Shown one piece after another: positions 18,467-26,518 of a DNA stretch of 64,000 bases; position 1 is the stretch's first letter, and every line of letters begins with the position of its first letter. The position numbers were made by a program, and so were the translations under genes. This DNA is from Aminobacter aganoensis (GTDB taxonomy: Bacteria; Pseudomonadota; Alphaproteobacteria; Rhizobiales; Rhizobiaceae): contig NZ_JACHOU010000002.1 in assembly GCF_014206975.1 (NCBI RefSeq), forward strand, positions 640,644 to 704,643. The letters are read 5' to 3'. Below the pieces are notes generated by a model. That model saw nothing but the letters and a program-made list of their open reading frames with translations, did not search any database and was not told where the DNA came from.

Positions 18467-18505
18467 TTTGTAACGTTATTTTACAGTCGTAATTTACAAA
18501 TGTAA
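18467..18505. promoter_or_regulatory. Candidate activator-binding region with TGTAA/TTACA half-sites
   Basis: TGTAA at 18469-18473 and TTACA at 18481-18485 form a dyad with a 7-base gap. TTACA at 18494-18498 and TGTAA at 18501-18505 form a second with a 2-base gap. They lie 75-115 bases upstream of the sigma-54 promoter, the normal position for enhancer sites. Confidence 0.4.
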
Positions 18506-18629
18506 TATTTTATATTTTGAGGTCAAAATAATATACGCTTTTGATTACAAGATAACCGATGGTCGACATCAATCTTTATTTGGATTATCTAATTTTGCAG
18601 CGATTTTTCGCTCACCTCTTTATCCGGGA

Positions 18630-19100
18630 ATGACCATGACGGACCAGAATGGACAACCGGGGCGGCCGGAGCCGCTGCAGGACGTGACAACGGAACTGGT
18701 TCGCCTGATGCCGCGCGACCTGATCTTCACGATGCGCTTCCTGGGCGAAAGCCAGCATCGGCTGCAGCGGCATTTCCAGGATTTCATCGAGACCGAGATG
18801 AGGTCGGCAGGGATGACCCCGCAGACCCATCCAATGCTCCATGCGTTCATCGAACGCCACGCCATCATGCTACGCGACTTCGTTTTTTCCGGTGTCTCGC
18901 TGTCGCGTCAATTCCATGTCGACGAGATCGAGCGGCTCATCGGCGACACCACCTCGCTGCTTCGCGTCGACATCTGGGATGATCTCAAGAGCCACATCGA
19001 GGCGGCGGAAAAGCAGTTCAGGTCACAGGTTCCACGCCTGCCAAACCTGCTGTCCGACTGGGAAAGCCCGGCGCCCGATACTCCGGAAGACGGGCAATGA
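18630..19100 (+). CDS. Hypothetical helical protein, divergent from mimA
   Basis: 156 residues, family not recognised. It looks mostly helical and soluble: LVRLMPRDLIFTMRFLGESQHRLQ, TQTHPMLHAFIERHAIMLRDF-like segments and a C-terminal amphipathic helix before a proline-rich tail. The start can be ATG 18630 or 18636 after CGGGA. It is the first gene divergent from the monooxygenase operon, so it probably shares its control region. I infer an accessory role in the alkane system but have no specific function. Confidence 0.65.
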   Translation: MTMTDQNGQPGRPEPLQDVTTELVRLMPRDLIFTMRFLGESQHRLQRHFQDFIETEMRSAGMTPQTHPMLHAFIERHAIMLRDFVFSGVSLSRQFHVDEIERLIGDTTSLLRVDIWDDLKSHIEAAEKQFRSQVPRLPNLLSDWESPAPDTPEDGQ

Positions 19101-19108
19101 CGGGCCTT

Positions 19109-19372
19109 TCAGTGCCGGACCCGGCCACCCTGCCACGCGCCCAGGATCGCCACCGCGCTCTCGCGCAGCGCCTTGTGGGCGTCGGCCATCAGGCTGGCCC
19201 GCATGTCCGGATCGAGTGCGGCGAGCGTGGCCTGCGCCTCCACCGTGGCGTCGGCGCCACCCTCTCCCGCCGCCCGTTCAATGGCGGCGAGGCAAGGATG
19301 CCCGCGTCCCAGTCTTCGTTCGGCAGCGGCGCGCAGGGCCTCGAAGAATGGCTTGCCGGTCGTTTCGAACAT
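19109..19372 (-). CDS. Small alanine-rich hypothetical protein
   Basis: 87 residues, predicted mostly helical (FFEALRAAAERRLGRG, MRASLMADAHKALRESAVAI). The ATG is preceded by GTGAGG at a suitable distance. It is on the opposite strand to its neighbours and tail-to-tail with the gene on its left. The family is not recognised. Confidence 0.5.
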   Translation of the reverse strand: MFETTGKPFFEALRAAAERRLGRGHPCLAAIERAAGEGGADATVEAQATLAALDPDMRASLMADAHKALRESAVAILGAWQGGRVRH

Positions 19373-19437
19373 TCCGCTGCCTCACCTTCCACCGATCCGG
19401 TCGCCTTCGCCTTCATCCGCAACGATAGGGGATTGCA

Positions 19438-19752
19438 ATGAACGATCAAGCACCCTCCGCGACCGAATTGCTGCAACGGCGCCTGACGCTGGTCGGCGAC
19501 GTCTCGACGCTCAACGCCCAGGCGCTGAAACTCCTCCAGGCGCTTGCCGGCGCCGAAATGGAGGTCCTGCGACTGGAACTCGAAATCGGCAGAACGGCCG
19601 CCTCCGCGCAACTGGTGCGGGATTTGCATGAGGCTGAGAAGAACGCCGCGGCGATCCGGGCCGCGCAGACTGAATGCGACGACCGGATTGCCGATGCCGA
19701 ACGGGAAGTCGCCGAACTCGACCTCCAGCTTGCAACGGCGCGGCGAACCTGA
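19438..19752 (+). CDS. Coiled-coil hypothetical protein
   Basis: 104 residues, almost entirely a predicted coiled coil: repeated leucine/alanine heptads in LLQRRLTLVGDVSTLNAQAL and the acidic C-terminal half with DDRIADAEREVAELDLQL. No cysteine or membrane segment stands out. AGGGGA precedes the start. It lies 12 bp before the beta-propeller gene and is surely in the same transcript. It probably acts as an assembly or scaffold partner (inference). Confidence 0.65.
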   Translation: MNDQAPSATELLQRRLTLVGDVSTLNAQALKLLQALAGAEMEVLRLELEIGRTAASAQLVRDLHEAEKNAAAIRAAQTECDDRIADAEREVAELDLQLATARRT

Positions 19753-19764
19753 CGGGAGGAAGAC

Positions 19765-20889
19765 ATGAACCAGCAGACCATTCGCAACTTGACCCTGTTC
19801 GAGCTCCTGGCGCGCAGTTGGAAGCGCCCATCGCCGATCGCCGACGTCCGCTTCAGCGCCGACGGCTCGGCGGTTGCGTTTTCCGGCACCGACGGCAGCG
19901 TCGCCATCGCGCCGACCACCGATACCGAGCCGCCGGAGGAGCGGATCAGGGTCAGCGCCGATCTCGGCCAAACCACGATCAGGCCGCGGAAGAACCCGCC
20001 GGCCCCGATCACCGCCGCCGTCATTCGCAATGATGGCGACGCCCCCCTGGCCGCATATCGGACGTCAGGTTTCGTCTGCGGCGGCGGAACCGGCGACGTC
20101 CTTGGCCTTTCTTGCACCGGCGAGGTCGAGGAAACACTGTTCCGGACGGAGGCCGGGCCGGTGATAGCGGTCGACCATTCCGAGCAGGCCGGCATCACGA
20201 TAGCCACGGATGGCGACCACCTCTACATCTCGCGCGCCTCGGGCGAAGTGACGCGCCATGGACGCGGGCCCGGTTCCCACATCGAAGCGCTTGCCATATC
20301 GCCGGACGGGCGCCAGGTGGCCGCGTCGTTCGCCGACGGCCTGTCGATCTGGACGCTTGAAGGCTCCAGCGCCGCATTGCACGAAATCACCCTGCCCTCG
20401 CGGCCACATTCCTTACGCTGGAAAGCCGACGGAAAGGCCCTCGCCTGCAGTCTCGAAGGCGGCGGTTTTGGCCTTGTCGACCTGCAGGGCGGACGCGTGG
20501 AGCTGTTCGGCGACTTCCCTGCCTCCGTGCAATCATTGTCGTGGAGCAGCCCGGCCGATGCACTCGTCGCGTCTGGCGCGTTCCGCATCGCGGCGTGGTC
20601 AGGCGCATCGCAGCAGGACGGAGACCGCGCCGCGCTCGTGACCGGCCGCCCCGGACTGGTGCTGGTCGATGCAGTGGCGGCCCACCCGAAAAAGGCGCTC
20701 GTGGCGGCGGGTTACGCCAACGGGCAGATCGTCATTGCCGAGATCGGCGCGCGCGACGAAATGCTGGTCCGGTCCTCGGGCGGCGTCGTCACCGCACTTG
20801 CCTGGTCCGCCGACGGCACCCACCTCGCCCTGGGCGACGCCAGCGGCACGGCCGCGATCGTCACCTTCCCCCATCAGATGTTCAAGTAG
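19765..20889 (+). CDS. WD40/beta-propeller-like protein
   Basis: 374 residues. Several repeats of about 40 residues have the WD40-like pattern: VRFSADGSAVAFSGTDGSV, LAISPDGRQVAASFADGLSIW and LAWSADGTHLALGDASGTA. No signal peptide is seen, so a cytoplasmic interaction platform is likely. GGGAGGAAG precedes the start. It is the largest gene in an unassigned four-gene set next to the propane monooxygenase. Homology beyond the propeller fold is not recognised. Confidence 0.75.
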   Translation: MNQQTIRNLTLFELLARSWKRPSPIADVRFSADGSAVAFSGTDGSVAIAPTTDTEPPEERIRVSADLGQTTIRPRKNPPAPITAAVIRNDGDAPLAAYRTSGFVCGGGTGDVLGLSCTGEVEETLFRTEAGPVIAVDHSEQAGITIATDGDHLYISRASGEVTRHGRGPGSHIEALAISPDGRQVAASFADGLSIWTLEGSSAALHEITLPSRPHSLRWKADGKALACSLEGGGFGLVDLQGGRVELFGDFPASVQSLSWSSPADALVASGAFRIAAWSGASQQDGDRAALVTGRPGLVLVDAVAAHPKKALVAAGYANGQIVIAEIGARDEMLVRSSGGVVTALAWSADGTHLALGDASGTAAIVTFPHQMFK

Positions 20890-20909
20890 CCTGCAACCAG
20901 GAGGAAACG

Positions 20910-21098
20910 ATGCAGACCCAACTCACCAGCGATGAACAGAGCAAGGACGAGTTCTTTCAGCAGCTTGCGCAGCTGTCCGAAGAAATGGTGACGAAGCACG
21001 GCAAGGATTTCAGCATGGGCGCGCTGGTGCTGGCGGCACGCTGGATCGCCGAGAACCGGATCGGCGAAAACCGGGCCGGCGAGGCCAAGTCGAACTAG
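20910..21098 (+). CDS. Small hypothetical protein of the accessory module
   Basis: 62 residues with a strong AGGAGG ribosome site 20 bp after the propeller gene. It is helical and charged, with a central DFSMGALVLAARWIAENRIG helix. A longer in-frame extension to 20541 would overlap the propeller gene and is rejected. Its size and helix pattern resemble the 71-residue protein at 49986-50201, although I cannot show homology. Confidence 0.65.
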   Translation: MQTQLTSDEQSKDEFFQQLAQLSEEMVTKHGKDFSMGALVLAARWIAENRIGENRAGEAKSN

Positions 21099-21238
21099 GA
21101 CATCCCGAACCGAGGTCCGCGCCGCGAACGGCGGACTTCGGCTTTCGGATCAGATCATGGTCCGGCAGGACGTACAGAGCCTCGTTCCGTTTCAGCGGGA
21201 ACGAGGCTCCAGGGGCCAGGCGAAACTGGCGGAAAGGG

Positions 21239-21532
21239 TCATGCCCGAGCCTGGCGCCCGTCCGCACTCCCGGCCTGTTCCTGCTGATGGAGCAGGCAGA
21301 CCGTCCGCAACATGGAAGCGAGGTTCGATACGCCATCATGGATTTCGACAGCTTCGTCGTGCAGCGCGGAGATGAGCTTGGAGGTCGACAACCCCTCGCC
21401 CAGCGCAATCTCGTCGAGCACGTTCCAGAAGGCCGACTCAAGCCGGATGCTGGTCGAATGACCGGCAATGCGGAGCGAGCGGCTCACCTGCTGGAATCTC
21501 TGCGGCGCCTGGGTTGCCAGGACTCTGCACAT
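21239..21532 (-). CDS. Ribbon-helix-helix (RHH_4-like) DNA-binding protein
   Basis: 97 residues. The core HSTSIRLESAFWNVLDEIA, followed by EGLSTSKLISALHDEAVE, matches the RHH_4 domain pattern of alphaproteobacterial small regulators. ATG 21532 is preceded by GGGAGAG; a GTG at 21547 is a less likely start. The upstream gap to the alcohol dehydrogenase stop is about 130 bp in the same direction. It may regulate the cluster, but no operator is evident. Confidence 0.75.
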   Translation of the reverse strand: MCRVLATQAPQRFQQVSRSLRIAGHSTSIRLESAFWNVLDEIALGEGLSTSKLISALHDEAVEIHDGVSNLASMLRTVCLLHQQEQAGSADGRQARA

Positions 21533-21661
21533 ATCGGTCTCTCCCACCTGCGTCTTCCTCCTGTTGCATCACGGTCGCCGGGAGCTCCGCCGCCGGCGCG
21601 ACGTCCGGCAGCGGAACTTTCGATCCGCCGGCCAGGCCTGGCGCCTGGCCGGCGATCACCC

Positions 21662-22714
21662 TTACGGGATGAGCACGGCGCGGCCGTGGATCTTGCCGTT
21701 GTTGAGGTCGTGCAGCGCGCGGTTGGCATCGGCGAGGCGATACTCGACGGTCGTCAGCTCGACGAGACCGCGGTCGGCAAGCGCCATCAACTCGACCAGC
21801 TCGGCCCAGGTGCCGACCAGGTTGCCGATGATGTTCTTCTCGGTAATCACCATGTCCACCGTGGGCACGCGGATGTCCTCGCCATAGCCGACGACATAAT
21901 AGCTGCCCATCGGCCGTGTCATGGCGAGGCCCTTGGTGGTGGTGCCACGCTCGCCGACGAAGTCGATGACAGCCTCGGCGCCCTGCCCCTCGGTCAAGGA
22001 CAGCACAGCCTCGACCTCGTTGCCGTCGGCAAGGACCAGCTTGTCGGCGCCGATCTTGGCGGCCAGTGCCAGCGAAGCCTCCGACTTGTCGACGACGACG
22101 ACATCTGCCGCACACATCGCCTTCAGGCACTGGATTCCGATATGGCCGAGGCCGCCGGCACCGATGACGACGCAGGTCTCGCCAGGCAGCAGATGGCGGG
22201 TCGCCTTCTTGACCGCACGGTAGGCCGTCAGGCCGGCGTCGGCATAAGGCGCGACTTCCTTGGGCGACAGCGTCTTCGGCAGCGGCACGATGTTGCGTTC
22301 GGAGGTGCAGAGATACTCGGCATAGCCGCCGTTGCAATCAAGGCCGGGGAACTTGCCAGGCCCGTGCATGTCGAAGCCGCGCCGGCAGGCCAGGCAGGTG
22401 CCGCCCGAGATCTTGGGATGGACAATCACCGGGTCGCCGACCTTGATGCCTTCGACCTCCTTGCCCACCGCCTCGACCCAGCCGGCATTCTCGTGACCCA
22501 TGATCAGCGGCAGCAGCTGGCTGCCGTTGGGGTCCATGTGCGGACGCCAGACGCCCTCGATGATGTGCAGGTCTGTTCGGCACACGCCGGCGCCGCCGAT
22601 GCGCACGATGACATCGGTCGACTTGTTGATCTTCGGGTCGGGGACCTCCTGAAGCGACACCCACTCGTCGGCCTTCAGGCTGTCATCGTAGTTGGTCAGA
22701 ACCTGCGCTTTCAT
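21662..22714 (-). CDS. Zinc-dependent alcohol dehydrogenase
   Basis: 350 residues of the medium-chain dehydrogenase family. Catalytic zinc residues are in GVCRTDLH and GHENAGWVEAVG; the NAD site is GAGGLGHIGIQ. The structural-zinc loop reads TCLACRRGFDMHG, where only two of the usual four cysteines remain. Placed with the propane system it should oxidise 2-propanol or 1-propanol (inference from context). A perfect sigma-54 promoter lies 54 bp upstream of the start. In related clusters the dehydrogenase is also co-regulated with the monooxygenase. Confidence 0.9.
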   Translation of the reverse strand: MKAQVLTNYDDSLKADEWVSLQEVPDPKINKSTDVIVRIGGAGVCRTDLHIIEGVWRPHMDPNGSQLLPLIMGHENAGWVEAVGKEVEGIKVGDPVIVHPKISGGTCLACRRGFDMHGPGKFPGLDCNGGYAEYLCTSERNIVPLPKTLSPKEVAPYADAGLTAYRAVKKATRHLLPGETCVVIGAGGLGHIGIQCLKAMCAADVVVVDKSEASLALAAKIGADKLVLADGNEVEAVLSLTEGQGAEAVIDFVGERGTTTKGLAMTRPMGSYYVVGYGEDIRVPTVDMVITEKNIIGNLVGTWAELVELMALADRGLVELTTVEYRLADANRALHDLNNGKIHGRAVLIP

Positions 22715-22767
22715 CTTCTTCTCCCTTGCCGCCGGAATCCTCGACCCGGCCGTCGCCAGAGAGCGTG

Positions 22768-22782
22768 GCAAGTTGCGTGCCA
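22768..22782 (-). promoter_or_regulatory. Sigma-54 promoter of the alcohol dehydrogenase gene
   Basis: On the minus strand TGGCAC-N5-TTGC is a perfect -24/-12 element pointing at the dehydrogenase gene. It leaves a leader of about 40 bases. Confidence 0.88.
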
Positions 22783-22838
22783 GTATGTAAAATACAATAA
22801 AATCAGATATTTGTTCCATAAACGCCAACTCATGCCCG

Positions 22839-22863
22839 TTCGCCAACTGAACGTTCGGGCGAA
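22839..22863. promoter_or_regulatory. Candidate activator dyad TTCGCC-N13-GGCGAA
   Basis: A 6+6 bp perfect inverted repeat lies between the dehydrogenase promoter and the activator gene, about 57-80 bases upstream of the -24 box. The position suits an enhancer site that could also autoregulate the activator. Confidence 0.35.
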
Positions 22864-22943
22864 TGGACTGTGCAGTTTCTGGCTATCTCAAATCCGCTGT
22901 TTCGGCCGGGCCTTCGGGCCGGCACGGACGCCTGGGAGGACCC

Positions 22944-24800
22944 ATGCAATACCTGTCTGGAATTGATCGCGCCCGCGCGGCACTCGAACGCGGCGACCGC
23001 TTTCCTGCCGGCGCCCTGTCTGCGGCCGTCGCAGAGAGCTGGCAGCGCTGCCGCGACCTCGGTCTTGATCCGCGCGCCACGCCGCAAGGCAACGTCATCG
23101 CCTTTTCCGACGTCAACCGCCGGCGCGAAACGAACGCTGCCCTGCGGCGCCTGGCGCTGGCCGAGATGCAACTGCTCCATTCCCAGATTGCAGGCTCAAA
23201 TTTCATGATCGCCCTGGGCGACGCCGACGGCGTGGTGCTCGACACGATCAGCGACCAGCGCTTTGCCGACAGCGCGGCCGGGCGTTCGATCATTCCCGGA
23301 AGCGTCTGGAACGAGAGCGACCGCGGCACCAACGCGCTCGGCCTGGCAGCGCTGAGGCGCGAGCCGGTCGCCATATACGGGCGCGAGCATTACTTTTCCT
23401 GCCACGGACATTTGAGCTGCATGGCCGCCCCGATCCTCGATCCCGGCGGCCATGTTCTCGGATTGCTCGACGCCTCCTGCTCGGAAGAAGCACGCCAGCA
23501 ACACACCCATGCGCTGGTGAGGATGGCCGCCGCCCAGATCGAAAACGGCCTGATCTTCCAGGAGCGTGCCGAAAGCTTCATCTTCGCCTTCCATCCGCGC
23601 GTGGAATATCTCGACACGCTGTCGGCCGGGCTTCTGGCCGTCTCCCAGGACGGAGAGGTCTTGTCGATCAACCGTCCCGGCGTCCACCTCCTGACCGGGC
23701 TGCCGGCAACACTCGGCATCCATTTCGACGGATTGTTCGAGGCGGGTTTCGGCACGGCGATGGACGGCCTGCTAAGCGGAGGCGTCATTCGCATACGCGA
23801 TCGCGCCGGCAGCGGCGTGTTCATGGTTTGCCGTCAAATCGGCCAGCGTGGCATCGTCGAAAGGCCGCAACGCGCACGCGCGGTGCCGGCCGTGCTCAGC
23901 TCGCCAGGCACACCGGACTTCGTGTGCGAGGATCCCGCGCTCAAGCGGTCGGTAGCCGACCTGGCGAGGGCGGTGGCGCTGCGCATGCCGATCCATGTGG
24001 CGGGCGAAACCGGCACCGGCAAAGAACTGATGGCGCGGCACGTTCACGATCTCAGCGGCAGGAAGGGCGAATTCGTGGCATTGAACTGCGGCGCGGTGCC
24101 GGAGGCCTTGTTCATTGCCGAGATCTTTGGACACGAGCGCGGGGCCTACACCAATGCGCGCGCCGACGGCGCTCCGGGTCTGGCCCGGACGGCCGACCGC
24201 GGCACGCTGTTCCTGGACGAGGTCGGCGACATCCCGGCTTCCGCCCAGACGGCCCTGTTGCGCTTCCTCGACAGCATGGAAGTACGCGCGGTTGGCAGCC
24301 AGAAGACGCACAAGGTCGACGTGCAGATCGTCTCGGCGACGAACCGCAACCTCGAGGAGATGGTCGCGTCACGCGAGTTCCGCGCCGATCTGCTCTATCG
24401 CCTCAACGCCTATACCGTGCGCATGCCGCCGCTGCGGTCCCGGTCGGACTTCGCCCTTGTCGTCCAGCATCTCATGCAGAAGATCGCGCCGGGCACGGCG
24501 ATCACCGATGCCGCGATCGCGCGGTTGTCGCTGCGCAGTTGGCCTGGCAACATCCGCGAGCTCCAGTCGGTCCTGCAGCGTGCGCTGGTGCGGCAGCATC
24601 TCGAATTTGTCGACGAAGAATCCTTCACCGAGCGAGAAACAGCGCCAGAGGACAGCTGCGAGGATTGCCGCGGCCACGCATTGAGCCGGCACAAGTGCCG
24701 CGAGATCAGGAGCGTGTTTCGTGCCTCGGGTGACAACGTCTCGAAGACAGCGCGGATGCTGGGCCTCTCCCGAACCACGGTCTACAAGCACGTCCGCTGA
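22944..24800 (+). CDS. Sigma-54-type activator with altered GAFTGA loop (GAYTNA)
   Basis: 618 residues. A GAF-like sensor region (about 60-200) precedes the AAA+ domain with Walker A GETGTGKE and Walker B LFLDEVGD, and a Fis-type C-terminal helix-turn-helix (NVSKTARMLGLSRTTVYKHV). The sigma-54 contact loop at residues 400-405 reads GAYTNA. Tyr for Phe is common but Asn for the second Gly is not. The protein is divergent from the alcohol dehydrogenase gene. GGGAGGA precedes the start at 22944; a longer in-frame start is rejected. It may respond to an alcohol or ketone intermediate. Confidence 0.85.
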   Translation: MQYLSGIDRARAALERGDRFPAGALSAAVAESWQRCRDLGLDPRATPQGNVIAFSDVNRRRETNAALRRLALAEMQLLHSQIAGSNFMIALGDADGVVLDTISDQRFADSAAGRSIIPGSVWNESDRGTNALGLAALRREPVAIYGREHYFSCHGHLSCMAAPILDPGGHVLGLLDASCSEEARQQHTHALVRMAAAQIENGLIFQERAESFIFAFHPRVEYLDTLSAGLLAVSQDGEVLSINRPGVHLLTGLPATLGIHFDGLFEAGFGTAMDGLLSGGVIRIRDRAGSGVFMVCRQIGQRGIVERPQRARAVPAVLSSPGTPDFVCEDPALKRSVADLARAVALRMPIHVAGETGTGKELMARHVHDLSGRKGEFVALNCGAVPEALFIAEIFGHERGAYTNARADGAPGLARTADRGTLFLDEVGDIPASAQTALLRFLDSMEVRAVGSQKTHKVDVQIVSATNRNLEEMVASREFRADLLYRLNAYTVRMPPLRSRSDFALVVQHLMQKIAPGTAITDAAIARLSLRSWPGNIRELQSVLQRALVRQHLEFVDEESFTERETAPEDSCEDCRGHALSRHKCREIRSVFRASGDNVSKTARMLGLSRTTVYKHVR

Positions 24801-25329
24801 CTTGGCAGCTGACTGCGAGCTTCCCCGCAACTCGCAGGAGCGCCGAAGCGCACTCCAAGGCACGCGGCGCCGAAATGGCTAAGTCACTAGCTCGCCGAAA
24901 CGACGCTATTGCCGTTGTTTGCCCGTCACTCCCACTCCATCATCAACAAGACGGCTTAGATATTGAAATTCAATATTCTTTTCCACAAGCAGAATCAAAA
25001 ACACCGTCGCTTTTACCGTCAAATCTAACTATCGTCTATCATTGAGGAATTTTGGGCCGCCAAGCTCGGCATTCATGTCGCGTCTTGCATCATCTATCGG
25101 TAGCGGCAACATGTTGATAAGTAACTGATTTCTCTATCTTTGCCAAATTCGCTCATATGGGGTGCCCGATTTCGCTACATCATCAACAGGCTTATCAAGC
25201 CAAGTAGCCGATTCGTAACTATATGATATAGAAGAAGAATTTCTCTTCTTTGTGAACCTCTCCAACCGAAGAAAAATGACGGTAGATGGTTTTTGGCACC
25301 ACTTCCTCACGATACCATGGACCTACCCC
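24801..25329. other. Intergenic AT-rich region holding the left copy of the long repeat
   Basis: No gene is supported. GC content drops sharply relative to both sides. The main content is the 348 bp repeat described separately. Confidence 0.6.
24937..25284 (+). repeat. Long noncoding repeat, left copy
   Basis: This 348 bp stretch is related along its length to 55426-55776. Shared blocks include CCATCATCAAC, ACACCGTCGC, CATTGAGGA, GGCATTCATGTCG, CATCATCTATCGG, ACATCATCAACA and CCAACCGAAGAAAAATGACG. Inside it the sequence from TACCGTCA (25014) to TGACGGTA (25277-25284) is bounded by an 8 bp inverted repeat. It has no open frame shared with the other copy. Confidence 0.75.
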
Positions 25330-25429
25330 CTAGCCGGCAAGCGGTGCCGGGGTGCATGCGGCGCATCGAACCTGGGAGCAGGAAGGCGGAGGAGAAGTGC
25401 ACGACGGTCTGTGTGATGCGACTGGTCAT
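25330..25429 (-). pseudogene. Frameshifted remnant of the 46627-46890 gene
   Basis: The start MTSRITQTVVHF is clearly related to MTTRTTQTVVRF at 46627. After LLPG a one-base loss changes frame; restoring it gives GFDAPHA, as in the intact copy (GFDAAQP). The frame then ends early. The 250 bases upstream are also related to those upstream of the intact gene. Confidence 0.7.
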
Positions 25430-26047
25430 GGCGGCGGTCTCCGCGGGAGCGCGCCCATGCGTCTCCATATCGGTCCCCATCCGAACCGGAACGATGCCTG
25501 ATGCTGCCAGTACGTCCGTGGCCAGCGCGGGCGCTCATTCCAGCTCGAATGAAGCGACACGCCGCACCGCATTGGCACAAGGCGTTCGCTATCGACAATT
25601 CGGTGATGAATGGCGGGGCGCTGACACCGCGAAGCCAAAACTGCCAAATCAACGAGTTGTACAAATGCATGTTGATTAAGTTTTGAACGAGGCACGTGGC
25701 ACGATTTATTTCTTCTTATTTCCGAGTGCAGGACAGACGGCCAGATTTAGTTATCGATATTTTGGAGATTTCAGGAAATAAAATCCAGCGCTCCTATCAT
25801 TCGCGTGCCGCAGGCGCTATATGGGTTGGGTGGCGATCCTCACATCGACCGCGGAAAGACCCTCAAAGCATCGCATGAGATTTCGCCTGCTCCGCAGCCG
25901 CATGGTCATTCGGCATGCGGCAGGCGTTCTGGAACCCAGCTCGACGAATTCCCGGCCCAACGGGCCGTCTCGTACATGCCGATTTCCGTGTCTCGACATC
26001 CGTCGACGCGGGAGCAATCGGAACATCGATCAGAAAGGGTTGATACC
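25430..26047. other. Noncoding spacer, partly copied from the region upstream of 46627
   Basis: Bases 25430 to about 25680, read on the minus strand, resemble 46390-46626. Shared blocks include GTTGATTTGGC, TTTGGCTTCGCGGTGTCAG, CGCCATTCA and CGGACGTACTGGCAGCA-like. The rest, to 26047, shows no convincing gene. Confidence 0.5.
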
Positions 26048-26437
26048 ATGGCCGTGCAGAGCGTGACGAAACGATCCTTCACTCAGCGTTGGGAAGCTAC
26101 CAGCCGTCGAATCCGTGCTGTTCTTGTCCTGTGCCGGGGCGATCGTCGCCACTATGATCGTCGGCTTCACTGGGGTGGCTGGGTGACCGGCGGCACATCA
26201 CGCGCAACGGCGGCCACTGCGGGCGACATCGCGCGTGGAGAGCTGGCGTCGGCCATATGCGTCGAAAGGTTCAACGCAGCGCCGGACGCGGCGGCAAAGC
26301 TCTCGGAGTTCAAGGCCCTGACTGACAGCTACAAAAAGCGGCAGTTCGTCGAAGCCGGCGGCTGGACGACGATGCCTGGGCGAACGACCTCGGACAGGCT
26401 CGCAGTCCAGGGTTGCGCCACCGCCCTTGCCGCATAA
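26048..26437 (+). CDS. Paralogue of the 43671-44063 protein with a scrambled membrane segment
   Basis: 129 residues. The N-terminus (MAVQSVTKRS) and the C-terminal two thirds (GWVTGGTS, GELASAICVERFNAAPDAA, SYKKRQFVEAGGWTTMPG) match the protein at 43671-44063. The region that forms a transmembrane helix there is out of frame here: three single-base losses between about 26090 and 26175 leave the C-terminus in frame but replace the helix with an arginine-rich stretch. It is probably a decaying copy, and base-calling error cannot be excluded. Confidence 0.55.
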   Translation: MAVQSVTKRSFTQRWEATSRRIRAVLVLCRGDRRHYDRRLHWGGWVTGGTSRATAATAGDIARGELASAICVERFNAAPDAAAKLSEFKALTDSYKKRQFVEAGGWTTMPGRTTSDRLAVQGCATALAA

Positions 26438-26518
26438 CAGGCGACGCGAGATGCCGCCGGTCGCCGGGACTCCTTTCCTGGCGGGTCGGCGGGCCGACCA
26501 CAACCAAGGAGCCCGACG

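Larger units (their letters stand above)
18086..18629. other. Divergent control region between mimA and the accessory genes
   Basis: No gene is supported in these 544 bases. The mimA-proximal half is GC-rich leader, about 285 bases of untranslated RNA if the sigma-54 promoter is used. The far half is strikingly AT-rich and carries repeated TGTAA/TTACA half-sites. Confidence 0.6.

Noticed and set aside
16457..18505. 682-codon plus-strand frame opposite the hydroxylase gene
   Set aside because: Antisense shadow caused by GC-rich codon bias; the minus-strand protein has all diiron ligands.
24804..24819. TGGCAG-N5-TGCG after the second activator gene
   Set aside because: Misses the -12 TTGC pattern and points to no obvious gene.
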